A stretch of 64,000 nucleotides of DNA from Gemmatirosa kalamazoonensis (GTDB taxonomy: Bacteria; Gemmatimonadota; Gemmatimonadetes; Gemmatimonadales; Gemmatimonadaceae), in the NCBI RefSeq assembly GCF_000522985.1, contig NZ_CP007128.1:4758220-4822219 (forward strand), given 5' to 3'. Both the position numbers and the translations under genes were made by a program. Under the pieces are notes generated by a model that had not been told where the DNA came from, searched no databases, and saw only the letters and a list, made by a program, of their open reading frames with translations. Positions 8,343 to 17,700 of this stretch are shown here, piece by piece. The first letter of the stretch is position 1, and every line of letters begins with the position of its first letter.

Positions 8343-10427
8343 ATGCCCCGCCACCGTCTGCCGTACGCGGCGCTCGTCCTGCTCCTGGTCGCGACGCCGC
8401 CGGCCGTCCCTGCGCAGCCTGCTGCGACGCCGCCTAACGCGGCCGCGGCGCGCCCCCGCGACCGCGTCGCGCTCGAGCAGTACCTGGACTGGGAGGACGT
8501 CCAGAATCCGCAGATCTCCCCCGACGGCTCGACGATCATCTTCACCCGCCGCTGGGTGGACAAGATGAACGACCGCTGGGAGACGTCACTGTGGCAGATG
8601 AACGCCGACGGCACGCGCCCGCGCGCGCTCGCGCAGGGCTCCGACGCGCACTGGTCGCCCGACGGCAAGCGCATCGCGTACATCGCGCGCGGGGAGCCCA
8701 ACGCCTCGTCGCAGATCTTCGTGCGGTGGATGGACGCCGAGGGCGCGACGACCCAGATCTCGCACGTCACCGAGGCGCCGTCGGCGCTCGAGTGGTCGCC
8801 CGACGGCAAGCAGCTCGCGTTCACGATGAACGTCCCGGTGCGCGACAACTGGCGCATCGCGATGCCCACGCCGCCGAAGGGCGCGAAGTGGATCGAGGCC
8901 CCGAAGGTCGTCACGCGGCTGAACTACCGCTCCGACCGCATCGGCTTCACCGACGAGGCGTACCGTCACGTGTTCGTGATCCCGGCCGACGGCGGCACGC
9001 CGCGCCAGCTCACGACGGGCGACTTCAACCACGCCGCGCCGAGCTTCTCCGCCGACGGCAAGTGGGTCGCGTTCTCCGCGTTCCGCGTCGCCGACTCCGA
9101 GCGCATGTTCCGCCGCTCGCAGATCTACGCGGCGAACGTGGAGACCGGGGAGATCAAGCAGCTCACCCAGAGCGTCGGGAACAACGGCAATCCGGTGTAC
9201 TCGCCCGACGGCCGCCACATCGCGTATCTCTCGGCCGACTCCACCGACCACTCGGCCACCGCGGAGACGAAGCTCGTCGTCATGAACGCGGACGGCTCGG
9301 CCCCGCACGTCGCGTCGGGCACGCTCGACCGCCCGATCGCGGGGCAGTTCTGGTCGCCCGACGGCGCGAGCCTCTACTTCAACGTCGAGAGCGAGGGGTC
9401 GCGCAACTTGTACGTGACCGGGCTGACGGGCGCGCCGCGGCCGGTGACCACGGGCACGCACGTGCTCGTGGTCTCGAACGTCGGCCGCAACGGCCTCGCC
9501 GTCGGCGTACGCTCGACGCCCACGAAGCCGAACGACGTGGTGACGTTCACGATCCCGAAGACCGGCGCCGCGACGACGTTCGCGCAGCTCACGAACGTCA
9601 ACGACGACGTGCTCACCGGCAAGAAGCTCGCGACGACGGAGGAGATCTGGTATCCGTCGAAGGACGGCCTGAAGATCCAGGGATGGATCGTGAAGCCGCC
9701 GGACTTCGACCCGTCGAGGAAGTACCCGCTCATCCTCGACATCCACGGCGGGCCGCAGTCGATGTACAACGTGGCGTTCAGCTTCGCGCGGCAGGACCAC
9801 GCGGCGGACGGCTACGTCGTGCTGTACACGAATCCGCGCGGCAGCACGGGCTACGGCATCAAGTTCACGAACGAGATCAAGAACGCGTACCCGGGCAAGG
9901 ACTTCGACGACCTCATGGCGGGCGTCGACACCGTCGTCGGGCGCGGCTACGTCGACACGAAGCGGATGTTCGTGTACGGCTGCTCGGGCGGCGGCGTGCT
10001 CACCGCGTGGATCGTCGGCCACACCGACCGCTTCGCCGCGGCGGCGTCGCTCTGCCCGGTCACGAACTGGATGAGCTTCGTCGGCACGACGGACGGCGCG
10101 GCGTGGTACGACAACTTCGAGAAGCCGTTCTGGGAAGATCCGAGCGAGTACCTGCGCCGCTCGCCGATCATGTACGTCGGCAACGTGAAGACGCCGACGC
10201 TGCTCATGACCGGCGTGCAGGATCTGCGCACGCCGATCCCGCAGACGGAGGAGTTCTATCGCGCGCTGAAGATGCGCGGCGTGCCGACGGCGATGATCCG
10301 CATGAACAACGAGTACCACGGCACCTCGAGCACGCCGTCGAACTTCCTGCGGACGCAGCTCTACCTGCGGAGCTGGTTCGACCGCTTCGCGCCCGGCCCG
10401 CGCGCGACGACGGCAGCGATGCAGTGA
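8343..10427 (+). CDS. Secreted S9 family prolyl-oligopeptidase-type peptidase
   Basis: A 694-residue dipeptidyl/acylaminoacyl-peptidase family protein with a GGAGG ribosome site 5 nt before the ATG and a cleavable signal peptide ending near residue 26 (AVPAQ). The N-terminal two-thirds is a WD40/TolB-like beta-propeller (repeats ending SPDGKxIAY). The alpha/beta-hydrolase domain begins around residue 430 with the oxyanion segment ILDIHGGPQSMYN. The catalytic triad is visible: Ser548 in GCSGGG, Asp627 in QDLRTP, His659 in EYHGT. The elbow has Gly where many S9 enzymes have Tyr (GxSYGG). It probably degrades peptides in the periplasm or medium. It is transcribed alone and ends at a strong hairpin. 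Confidence 0.93.
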   Translation: MPRHRLPYAALVLLLVATPPAVPAQPAATPPNAAAARPRDRVALEQYLDWEDVQNPQISPDGSTIIFTRRWVDKMNDRWETSLWQMNADGTRPRALAQGSDAHWSPDGKRIAYIARGEPNASSQIFVRWMDAEGATTQISHVTEAPSALEWSPDGKQLAFTMNVPVRDNWRIAMPTPPKGAKWIEAPKVVTRLNYRSDRIGFTDEAYRHVFVIPADGGTPRQLTTGDFNHAAPSFSADGKWVAFSAFRVADSERMFRRSQIYAANVETGEIKQLTQSVGNNGNPVYSPDGRHIAYLSADSTDHSATAETKLVVMNADGSAPHVASGTLDRPIAGQFWSPDGASLYFNVESEGSRNLYVTGLTGAPRPVTTGTHVLVVSNVGRNGLAVGVRSTPTKPNDVVTFTIPKTGAATTFAQLTNVNDDVLTGKKLATTEEIWYPSKDGLKIQGWIVKPPDFDPSRKYPLILDIHGGPQSMYNVAFSFARQDHAADGYVVLYTNPRGSTGYGIKFTNEIKNAYPGKDFDDLMAGVDTVVGRGYVDTKRMFVYGCSGGGVLTAWIVGHTDRFAAAASLCPVTNWMSFVGTTDGAAWYDNFEKPFWEDPSEYLRRSPIMYVGNVKTPTLLMTGVQDLRTPIPQTEEFYRALKMRGVPTAMIRMNNEYHGTSSTPSNFLRTQLYLRSWFDRFAPGPRATTAAMQ

Positions 10428-10432
10428 ACGCG

Positions 10433-10496
10433 GCTGCGTGGCTGCGTGGCTGCGTGCCTGCGTGACGGGACCCACGCAGCCGCGCAGCCACGCAGC
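10433..10496. terminator. Long hairpin between convergent genes (bidirectional terminator)
   Basis: A 24-bp stem (10433-10456 with 10473-10496, one mismatch) around a 16-nt loop sits exactly between the convergent S9 peptidase and amylase stops. The arms are made of iterated GCTGCGTG units. There is no clear U-tract, so it may act as a structural terminator for both transcripts. Confidence 0.65.
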
Positions 10497-10499
10497 GAC

Positions 10500-12362
10500 T
10501 CACCCGAGCACCTGCACTTCCATCGGCCGCAGCGCCACCCGCACCACCGCCGCGGGGCCGGTGCCTGACGATCCGTCGACCTCGCGGACCTCGATCGCGC
10601 CGGTCACGCGCACCGCACCGGGTGCCGCGGGGTCGGCGCGGTTCGCGTGCAGCACGGCGAACGTCGATCCCGGGGCATTGAGCGATGCGTCGACGATCAC
10701 CTCCCCGACGAACCCGTCGCTCGCGCTCGTGTTCGCGACGACGAGCACCTCGCGGTCACCGAGGATGCGCGAGAACGCGAGCACGCCGGCGCGGAACGGT
10801 GACACGCCGAAGTGCACGCCGTCCCCCGACACGGGGCGGAAGTAGAAGCGACCGTAGCGCAGCGCGGGCGTGCGGCGGCGCAGGTCGGAGAGCGCGCGCA
10901 GCGCTCGCGCGAGCGGGTGCGCGGGGTCGAACGCGCCCGGCTTCCCCCACAGCGCCTCGCGCACGTTCTGGTCGCTCGCGCCGCGGCCGGCGAGCCCCTG
11001 CTCCGTGCCGTAGTACACGCACGGGATCCCGGGCAGCGCGAACTGGCACGCGAGCGCCAGCGTCACCTGGTCGTCGTAGCGATGCGGGTCGTCGGCCGCC
11101 TCGAAGCGGAATCGCTCGTGCTGGTCGTGGTTGTCGAGGAACGTGACGAAGAAGCGCGTCGCTTCGCCGTGCGAGCTCACGACCTCGCGCTCCACCGCCT
11201 TGCGCCGCTGGTACACGCCGGCGATCTCGCTCGGCGGCAGCATCCCCTTCAGCACGGCCGGAAGCTTGAAGAACAGCGGGAAGTCGAGCGCCGCGTCGAC
11301 GCCGACGATCTCCGCGTTCGCGTCGCGCGTGTTGCGGCCGACGAACCGCGCGATCTGCGCCTCGTCGTCGTACACCTCGCCGAACGTGAAGAAGTTCTTC
11401 TTGCCGGCGCCGAGCGCGAACTCGCGCATCGCGTTGCCGAACGTGCGCGCGAACTCGCGGTCGAGGTACTTCAGCGTGTCGACGCGGAAGCCGTCGACGT
11501 CCCACCGCGCGATGACGTACTGGTGCGCGCGAATGAGCGCGTCGGCGACCGCGGGATCGCTCGTCACGAGCTGCTTCAGCGAGCCGAAGTCGCCGATCGT
11601 CTCGGGGCCGTCGGCGGCGGGCGCGCCCTGGCGGCGGAACATCGCGTCGTGCCGCAGCTCGTCGGGGAACACCGCGGCGTCGAGCGGCGGCAGGCTGCCG
11701 ATGGCGTCCGCGGTGGTCCACTCCGGCCGCGCCACGCCGTGCGCGTCGCGCCAGTGGATCCTGCGCGGCGCGTCGGCGTGCGCGGCCGTCGATCCGCCGT
11801 CGTACGCGAACACGTCGCCTGTGTGGTTCAACACGATGTCGAGGATGACGTAGATCCCGCGCGCGTGCGCGTCGTCGACGAGCCGCCGCAGCTCGGCGTC
11901 GGCGTGCCGCGGGTCCGAGGCGTAGCGGGGATCGACGGCGAGGAAGTTCTGGATCCCGTAGCCGTGGTACGTGCCCTCGTTCGGCGCGCCGTCGACGCGC
12001 GCGACGTTGCGCAGCACGGGCGTGATCCACAGCGCGCCGACGCCTAACGACTGCAGGTAGTCGAGCCGCCGCCGCACGCCGTCGATCGTGCCGCCCTGGA
12101 AGCCGCCGAACGGCGCGTCGAACGGCAGGTGCCGCGGCGGCGCGTGCGGGTTGTCGAACCGGTCCACCATCGCGAAGTAGATCCACCCGTCGCGCCAGTC
12201 CGCCGGCGACGGCGTGAGCGGGCGCACCGGATCGGGCTCGCGCACCGCGTCGATCGCGGCGCGAACCTCGGGCCCGCGCACCGATCGCGGCACGGCGGTG
12301 GGGGGAGCGCCGGTGAACGGCGCGGGAGCAGGACGCGTGCGGGAGCGCGGTGACCGGGGCAT
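10500..12362 (-). CDS. GH13 alpha-amylase family glycosidase
   Basis: A 620-residue protein starting at the ATG at 12362, which has an AAGGGA ribosome site upstream; the frame stays open beyond it, but only through palindromic intergenic DNA. All four GH13 regions are present: DIVLNHTG, GFRVDTLKY (nucleophile Asp), FTFGEVYDD (acid/base Glu) and FLDNHDQ. A C-terminal all-beta domain follows. No signal peptide is evident (the N-terminus is Arg/Pro/Ala-rich), so it may act in the cytoplasm, unlike the two GH13 enzymes at 38-41 kb. Substrate is alpha-1,4-glucan or maltooligosaccharide by family; exact specificity is unknown. Confidence 0.9.
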   Translation of the reverse strand: MPRSPRSRTRPAPAPFTGAPPTAVPRSVRGPEVRAAIDAVREPDPVRPLTPSPADWRDGWIYFAMVDRFDNPHAPPRHLPFDAPFGGFQGGTIDGVRRRLDYLQSLGVGALWITPVLRNVARVDGAPNEGTYHGYGIQNFLAVDPRYASDPRHADAELRRLVDDAHARGIYVILDIVLNHTGDVFAYDGGSTAAHADAPRRIHWRDAHGVARPEWTTADAIGSLPPLDAAVFPDELRHDAMFRRQGAPAADGPETIGDFGSLKQLVTSDPAVADALIRAHQYVIARWDVDGFRVDTLKYLDREFARTFGNAMREFALGAGKKNFFTFGEVYDDEAQIARFVGRNTRDANAEIVGVDAALDFPLFFKLPAVLKGMLPPSEIAGVYQRRKAVEREVVSSHGEATRFFVTFLDNHDQHERFRFEAADDPHRYDDQVTLALACQFALPGIPCVYYGTEQGLAGRGASDQNVREALWGKPGAFDPAHPLARALRALSDLRRRTPALRYGRFYFRPVSGDGVHFGVSPFRAGVLAFSRILGDREVLVVANTSASDGFVGEVIVDASLNAPGSTFAVLHANRADPAAPGAVRVTGAIEVREVDGSSGTGPAAVVRVALRPMEVQVLG

Positions 12363-12499
12363 GATTCCCTTTCGCGGCTCGTGGTGCGGCGCCGCGCCGT
12401 CGCCACTTCGCGACGTGGCGCGCCGCGGGGAGCATGGGTGTGCACGCGCGGGGCGGCAAGCGTCCCCGGCGGTCGCGGAGCCATTCTTGCGCGGCATCG

Positions 12500-12720
12500 T
12501 CTCGCGCGGAGGCGCGGAGGACGCGGAGCACGGCCTCTTTGAGTCGAACCGCAGAGGACGCAGAGGGCCGCAGAGAAACCTCAACTGCTCTTGACCACGG
12601 AGGGCACAGAGGACACGGAGAAAACCAACTGTAGCGGTACTGCTTCGTGTCCTCCGTGCCCTCTGTGGTTCAAAACCAACAAGAGGCAGTGCTCCGCGTG
12701 CTCCGCGTCTCCGCGTGAGA
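12500..12720. repeat. Nested palindromic intergenic repeat block
   Basis: This fills most of the 368-bp gap 12363-12730. An outer imperfect inverted repeat (12500-12541 with 12677-12720, built from gcggaggacgcggagcac-like units) encloses an inner one (12591-12617 with 12645-12673, gaggacacgg-like units, two mismatches). A 32-nt segment at 12544-12575 is identical to the left arm of the hairpin at 49271. Short open frames crossing the block are low-complexity and I do not call them genes. It belongs to a dispersed repeat family with further members at 21269 and 49271. Confidence 0.8.
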
Positions 12721-12730
12721 TCCGAACAGC

Positions 12731-13648
12731 ATGCAGCTCCCACTCGTCGCACTCACCTTGCTGTCGCTCGCGACCGCGCAGCCGCCGCGGCCCATCGTGC
12801 TGATCGTGCACGGCCGCGGACAGGCCGGGCGCGACTCGGCCGCGCTGCGGCGCGACGCGCTCGACGCGCTGCGCGAGGGGGCGCGCGCGGCCACCGGGCG
12901 CGCGCTGCTCGACGACGACGACGTGCGCGTGGTGTGGTACGCCGATCTGCTCGCGGCGCGCGGCACGACGGGCGGCTGCGGCGACGACGTTAGGCTCCCC
13001 GTGGCGAAGGACTCGCCGCTCGGCGTCTTCGCCCAGGTCGCCGGCGCGCTGCTCGACGCCGTCGCGAGCGCGGCACGCTCGGACGCGCCGAACGACTCGT
13101 CGACGCGCGAGCTCGGAAGCCTCGCCGGCGACCTGCACTTCCTCGGCGATCCCGGCTCGCGCTGCGCGGCCGAGCGTCGTGTGGGCGACGCGCTGGCGCG
13201 GGCGCGGCGCGAGCACCGCCCCGTGGTGCTCGTCGCGCGCAGCTTGGGCGGCCTCGTCGCGTGGGGCGACCTGCTGCGCGACACGACCACGTCGCGCGCG
13301 CCGCTCGTCTACCGACTCGTCACGCTCGGCTCGCCCGTCGCGTCGGCCGACGTGCGCCGGCTGCTGTTCGGCGACGAGCGCTCGGCCGACGTGCCGCCGG
13401 GTGTGGGGTCGTGGCGCAACGTCGTGGGCGAGGGCGATCCGTTCGCGGCGCACGCCACGTCGATCGACTCGCTCGCCGACAGCGCGCGCGTCGCCGATCT
13501 GCGCACCGAGTCACCACATCGTGACGATCCTCATGGGCTGCTCGGCTACCTGCGCGACCCGACCACGGCGCGCGCGGTGATCGGTGCGTGGTGCGATGCG
13601 GCGCGGCGCAGCGACGCGTCGTGCATGGCGCTGCGCACCCCACGCTGA
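12731..13648 (+). CDS. Secreted alpha/beta-hydrolase
   Basis: A 305-residue protein with a short signal peptide (residues 1 to about 17). The fold is suggested by strand-plus-oxyanion motif VLIVHGRGQ near residue 24, the nucleophile elbow VARSLGG with Ser171, and a late His in DDPHGLLGYL. It resembles lipase or esterase-like hydrolases that act on small esters or lipids, but the substrate cannot be told. The start lies directly downstream of the palindromic repeat block with no strong ribosome site, so promoter and start are uncertain. Confidence 0.7.
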   Translation: MQLPLVALTLLSLATAQPPRPIVLIVHGRGQAGRDSAALRRDALDALREGARAATGRALLDDDDVRVVWYADLLAARGTTGGCGDDVRLPVAKDSPLGVFAQVAGALLDAVASAARSDAPNDSSTRELGSLAGDLHFLGDPGSRCAAERRVGDALARARREHRPVVLVARSLGGLVAWGDLLRDTTTSRAPLVYRLVTLGSPVASADVRRLLFGDERSADVPPGVGSWRNVVGEGDPFAAHATSIDSLADSARVADLRTESPHRDDPHGLLGYLRDPTTARAVIGAWCDAARRSDASCMALRTPR

Positions 13649-13827
13649 GCGCGAGCGATCGCCGGGCTCGACCCTTGCCATACGGACCCATGCGCTCGTA
13701 GGATGCGGTCCAGAAAGTTGGGATCGCACGTTTTTCCAGCGTCCGACGTCGCCGCCTGCCGTTGTGCATCCGGACCACGGCTCGCGCATATTCCACGCAT
13801 CTCTTCCGTACGCATGGAGGCATACGC

Positions 13828-14475
13828 ATGGAACATTCAGGCGAGGCGAGCCGTTCGGGCGCGCCGGCCGATGCCGGAACCGGAGCGCGGTCCGGCGAAG
13901 ACAAGGCAGGGCGCGAGCGCGGGCATGGCCTGCTGGACCGGATCCGCCAGCGGGCCTACGAGCTGTTCGTCGCGCGTGGCGGCCGCCACGGGAACGACAT
14001 GGAGGACTGGCTGACGGCGGAGCGCGAGCTGTACCGCCCCCCCGAGATGCCGGGGCTCGCCGACCGGGTGACCGCCGACGCCGGGGTCCTCGGCGCGCCG
14101 AGTGCCACCGACACGCCGACCGCCGCGACGCCACGCAGCACCGCCGGCGGCACGGCGGCGAAGACCGCGCGCACGAAGACGGCGACCGCCAAGACGGCGG
14201 CGAAGACCGGCGCCACGAAGTCGGCGACCCCGGCGAAGACGGCCGCCAAGGCCGCGGCCCCGAAGCCGGCCGCTCCGAAGCCGGCGGCCACGAAGCCGGC
14301 CGCCACGAAGGCCGCCACGCCGAAGCCGGCAGCGGCGAAGCAGGCGGCGGCGAAGTCTCCGTCGCCCTCGCCGGCGACGAACGGCAATCCCGCGAGCGCG
14401 CCGTCCTCCAAGGAAGCGCCGCGGCGAAAGCCCCGCGGCCCGGGCGACGGCAGCGCCGGCGACGCCTCCGCTTGA
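13828..14475 (+). CDS. DUF2934 protein with histone H1-like Lys/Ala/Pro tail
   Basis: A 215-residue protein; GGAGG sits 7 nt before the ATG at 13828, which I prefer to an upstream GTG in the same frame. Residues about 30-70 match DUF2934 (IRQRAYELFVARGG, then NDMEDWLTAEREL). From about residue 90 the protein is a low-complexity tail of AAKTA, KPAA and ATKPAA units rich in Lys, Ala, Thr and Pro, like bacterial histone H1-like or AlgP-type DNA-binding tails. It may bind DNA or another polyanion; this is inference from composition. It is a single gene ending at a strong hairpin. Confidence 0.8.
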   Translation: MEHSGEASRSGAPADAGTGARSGEDKAGRERGHGLLDRIRQRAYELFVARGGRHGNDMEDWLTAERELYRPPEMPGLADRVTADAGVLGAPSATDTPTAATPRSTAGGTAAKTARTKTATAKTAAKTGATKSATPAKTAAKAAAPKPAAPKPAATKPAATKAATPKPAAAKQAAAKSPSPSPATNGNPASAPSSKEAPRRKPRGPGDGSAGDASA

Positions 14476-14498
14476 GGCGAAGTCTCCCTGCGACGGAA

Positions 14499-14534
14499 CG
14501 GGGGCGTGGTGACCGAGCGGTCGCCACGCCCCCG
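14499..14534 (+). terminator. Hairpin downstream of DUF2934 gene
   Basis: A 16-bp G/C-rich stem with one G-T pair (14499-14514 with 14519-14534) and a 4-nt loop lies 23 nt after the stop codon. There is no long T-run. Its position between two separate transcription units supports terminator function. Confidence 0.7.
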
Positions 14535-14706
14535 TCTCGCATCCCGTCACGCCGGACCCGTGCATACCTTTGGTGCGGCGCCCGGGTCATCCGACCCATC
14601 CAACCCGGGGTGCGGCGACCGACCTTTGCGACGCGCTCGCTGTCGGTCCCCGTGCGCGCGTCGTACCTTCGCCGCCGCACGCCCGCCCCGCCTCGCCGCA
14701 TCCGAC

Positions 14707-17700
14707 ATGACTTCCCCCGCCCCGACCGGTCTCGCCGGCGCCCCGACGCCGTTCACGGCCGACGCGTCGTCGCTGGACCGGCTGCTCTCCGACCTCCGCC
14801 GCCGCAGCTGGGGCGATCCGACGGCGAACGCGGTGGGCCTGCTGCGGATCGCGGCGGAGGCGCTCGGCGCCCACACGCTCGTCGTGTGGCTGCCCGGCGC
14901 GAGCGGAGGGCTCGAGCCGATGGTGCACCATCCGCTCGGCGTCGTGAGCTGCGAGCATCCCACGCTGTGGGACGTCGCCGGCGACCGGCCGAACGCGGAC
15001 GCGCTCGCGACCGACGACGCGGCGGAGCGACGCGAGGGCGACGCCGCGGTGCTCGACGTCGCGCTGTGGACCGGCGGGCGGCTCGGCGGCGTGCTGTGCG
15101 CGAAGCGCGGCGCGTCGGCGCCGTGGACGCCCGCCGAACGGAGCTTCCTCGCCCGCCTCGCCGACCGCCTCGCCGGCGAGGCCACCGCCGAGGGGAAGCG
15201 GCTCGCCGAGCAGGCGCTGCGCGAGCGCGAGCAGCAGATGGACCTCGTCGAGCAGATCGCGGGGCTCGGGAGCTGGGAGATCGACCTGCGCTCCGACGCG
15301 ATCACCTGGTCGCGCGAGCAGTCGCGCATCCACGGCTTCGACGTCGAGACGCGGCCACGCACGCACACCGAGTTCATGGCGATGGTGCACCCGGACGACC
15401 GGCGCATCATCGACGACGGGATGGCGCGCCTCACGGGGCTCGCGCCGGTGACGGTGGAGTTCCGCATCGTGCGCCCCGACGGCGAGATCCGCCTGCTGCA
15501 GGCGCAGGGGCTGCTCGCGCCCGGCGTCGACGGCGAGTACTCGCGCGTGATCGGCACGTCGCTCGACATCACGGAGCGCCGCGCCACGGAGCTGGCGCTG
15601 CGTGCGTCGGAGGAGAGCTATCGCGCGATCTTCGACTCGTCGAACGACGCGATCTTCGTGCAGGATCTCGAGACCGGTCGCATCCTCGACGCGAACCGGC
15701 GTGCGTGCGAGGTGAACGACGTCACGCTCGACGAGCTGCGCGCGAGCGGGCTGTCGGTCATCGCGAACGGCCCGCCGCCGTTCACGCCCGATCGCGCGCT
15801 GGCGTACATGCACCGCGCCGCGGCCGGCGAGTCGGTGCGGTTCGAGTGGATGACGGTGCACCGCAAGACGCACGAGGAGATGTGGGTCGAGGTGAGCCTG
15901 CAGCGCGTGACGATCCGCGGCGAGGCCCGCCTGCTCGCGCTCGTGCGCGACATCCGCGACCGCAAGCAGGTGGAGCTGGCGCTGCGCGCGAGCGAGGAGA
16001 ACTACCGCGGCATCTTCGAGAACGCGTCCGACGCGATGTGGATGCACGACGTCGACACCGGCGCGTTCCTCGAGGTGAACAGGGCGGCGGAGGAGATCTA
16101 CGGCTTCACGGCGGAGGAGCAGAAGGCGGGCGGCGTGCCGCTCATCAGCGACAACCGGCCGCCGTACACGCCGGAGGCGAGCCTGGAGTACCTGCGGCGC
16201 GCCGCGGCGGGCGAGCCGCAGCGCTTCGAGTGGCTGTGCCGCCACAAGGATGGCCGCCCGGTGTGGAACGAGGTGCGTCTCCGCCGCGTGAACATCGGCG
16301 GCGTCGACCGCGTCCTCGCCACGGCCCGCGACATCAACGATCGCAAGGCGGCCGAGCAGCGGCTGCGCGCGAGCGAGGAGAGCTATCGCACGATCTTCCA
16401 GAGCGCGTCGGATGCGATGTGGCTGCACGACGTGGACACGGGCGCGTTCCTCGACGTGAACAACGCCGCGGTGGAGCTGTACGGCTTCTCCGCCGACGAG
16501 CAGAAGGCGTTAGGCATCGCCGGCATCAGCGACGGGCGCGCGCCATACACCCCCGAGCAGGGGTGGCGCTATCTCCAGCAGGCCGCGGCCGGCCTGACGC
16601 CGCGCTTCGAGTGGCTCGGCCGACACAAGGACGGACGCGCCGTGTGGGCCGAGGTGCGCCTGCGTCGCGTCACGCTCGCCGGCGTGGACCGCATTCTCGC
16701 AACCGCGCGCGACACGAACGACCGCAAGCGCGCCGAGGCGGCGCTGCGCGAGGCGAACGAGGTGCTCGAGCTGCGCGTCGAGGCGCGCACCGCGGAGCTG
16801 GCGGCGGAGGTCGCGGAGCACGCGCGCGCGAAGGAGGCGCTGCTGCAGCGCACGCGCGAGCTCGAGGGGATCTTCCAGGCGCTCCCGGATCTGTACTTCC
16901 GCTTGTCGTCGGAGCTGCGGATCCTCGACTACCGCGCATCGAGCACCGACCGGCTGTACGTGCCGCCGGAGGCGTTCCTCGGCAAGCGGCTCCGCGACGT
17001 GATGCCGGTCGAGCTGTGCGACCGGTTCGACGAGGCGCTCCACGACGCGCGCCCGGGCGAGCTCGCGACGGTCGAGTACGAGCTCCCCGCGGGCGACGAG
17101 ATGCGCGACTTCGAGGCGCGCTTCTTCCCGCTCGTCGACGGCTCGTACATCAGCGTCGTGCGCGACATCACCGATCGCAAGCGCGTGGAGCGTGCGCTGC
17201 GCGAGCGCGAGGCGCAGCTGCGCGAGACGCAGCGCATCGCGCGCCTCGGCTCGTGGCAGATGGATCTCCGCACGGGCCAGCTCGCGTGGGACGCCGTCGT
17301 GTGCGAGCTGTACGGCGTCACGCCGGCGAGCGCGCCGCGCGACCTCGAGGGGTACCTCGCCCTCGTGCACCCGCACGACCGCGACTTCGCGCGCGAGGTC
17401 TCGGCGCAGGCGCGGGCGACGGGCAAGCCGTTCTCGTTCGACCACCGCGTGGTGCACCCCGACGGCACCGTGCGCCACCTGCACGGCCGCGGCAGCCTCG
17501 TCACCGCGCCCGACGGCACGCCGCTGCGCATGGTCGGCAGCTCGCAGGACGTCACGGAGCGCAAGGTCGCCGAGCGCGCGCTCGCCGAGCGCGAGGAGCA
17601 CTTCCGCCGGCTCATCGAGAACACGAGCGACTTCGTGATGATCGTCGACGAGACGGCGGCCATCACGTACGTCGGTCCGTCGGTTGAGCGGATGCTCGGC

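Noticed and set aside
12500-12720. CRISPR-like repeat array
   Set aside because: Units are inverted rather than direct, spacing is irregular, and there are no spacers or cas genes.
12363-12752. Extra N-terminus of the GH13 gene and short frames in the repeat block
   Set aside because: The translated sequence is palindromic repeat and low-complexity; the ATG at 12362 has a good ribosome site.
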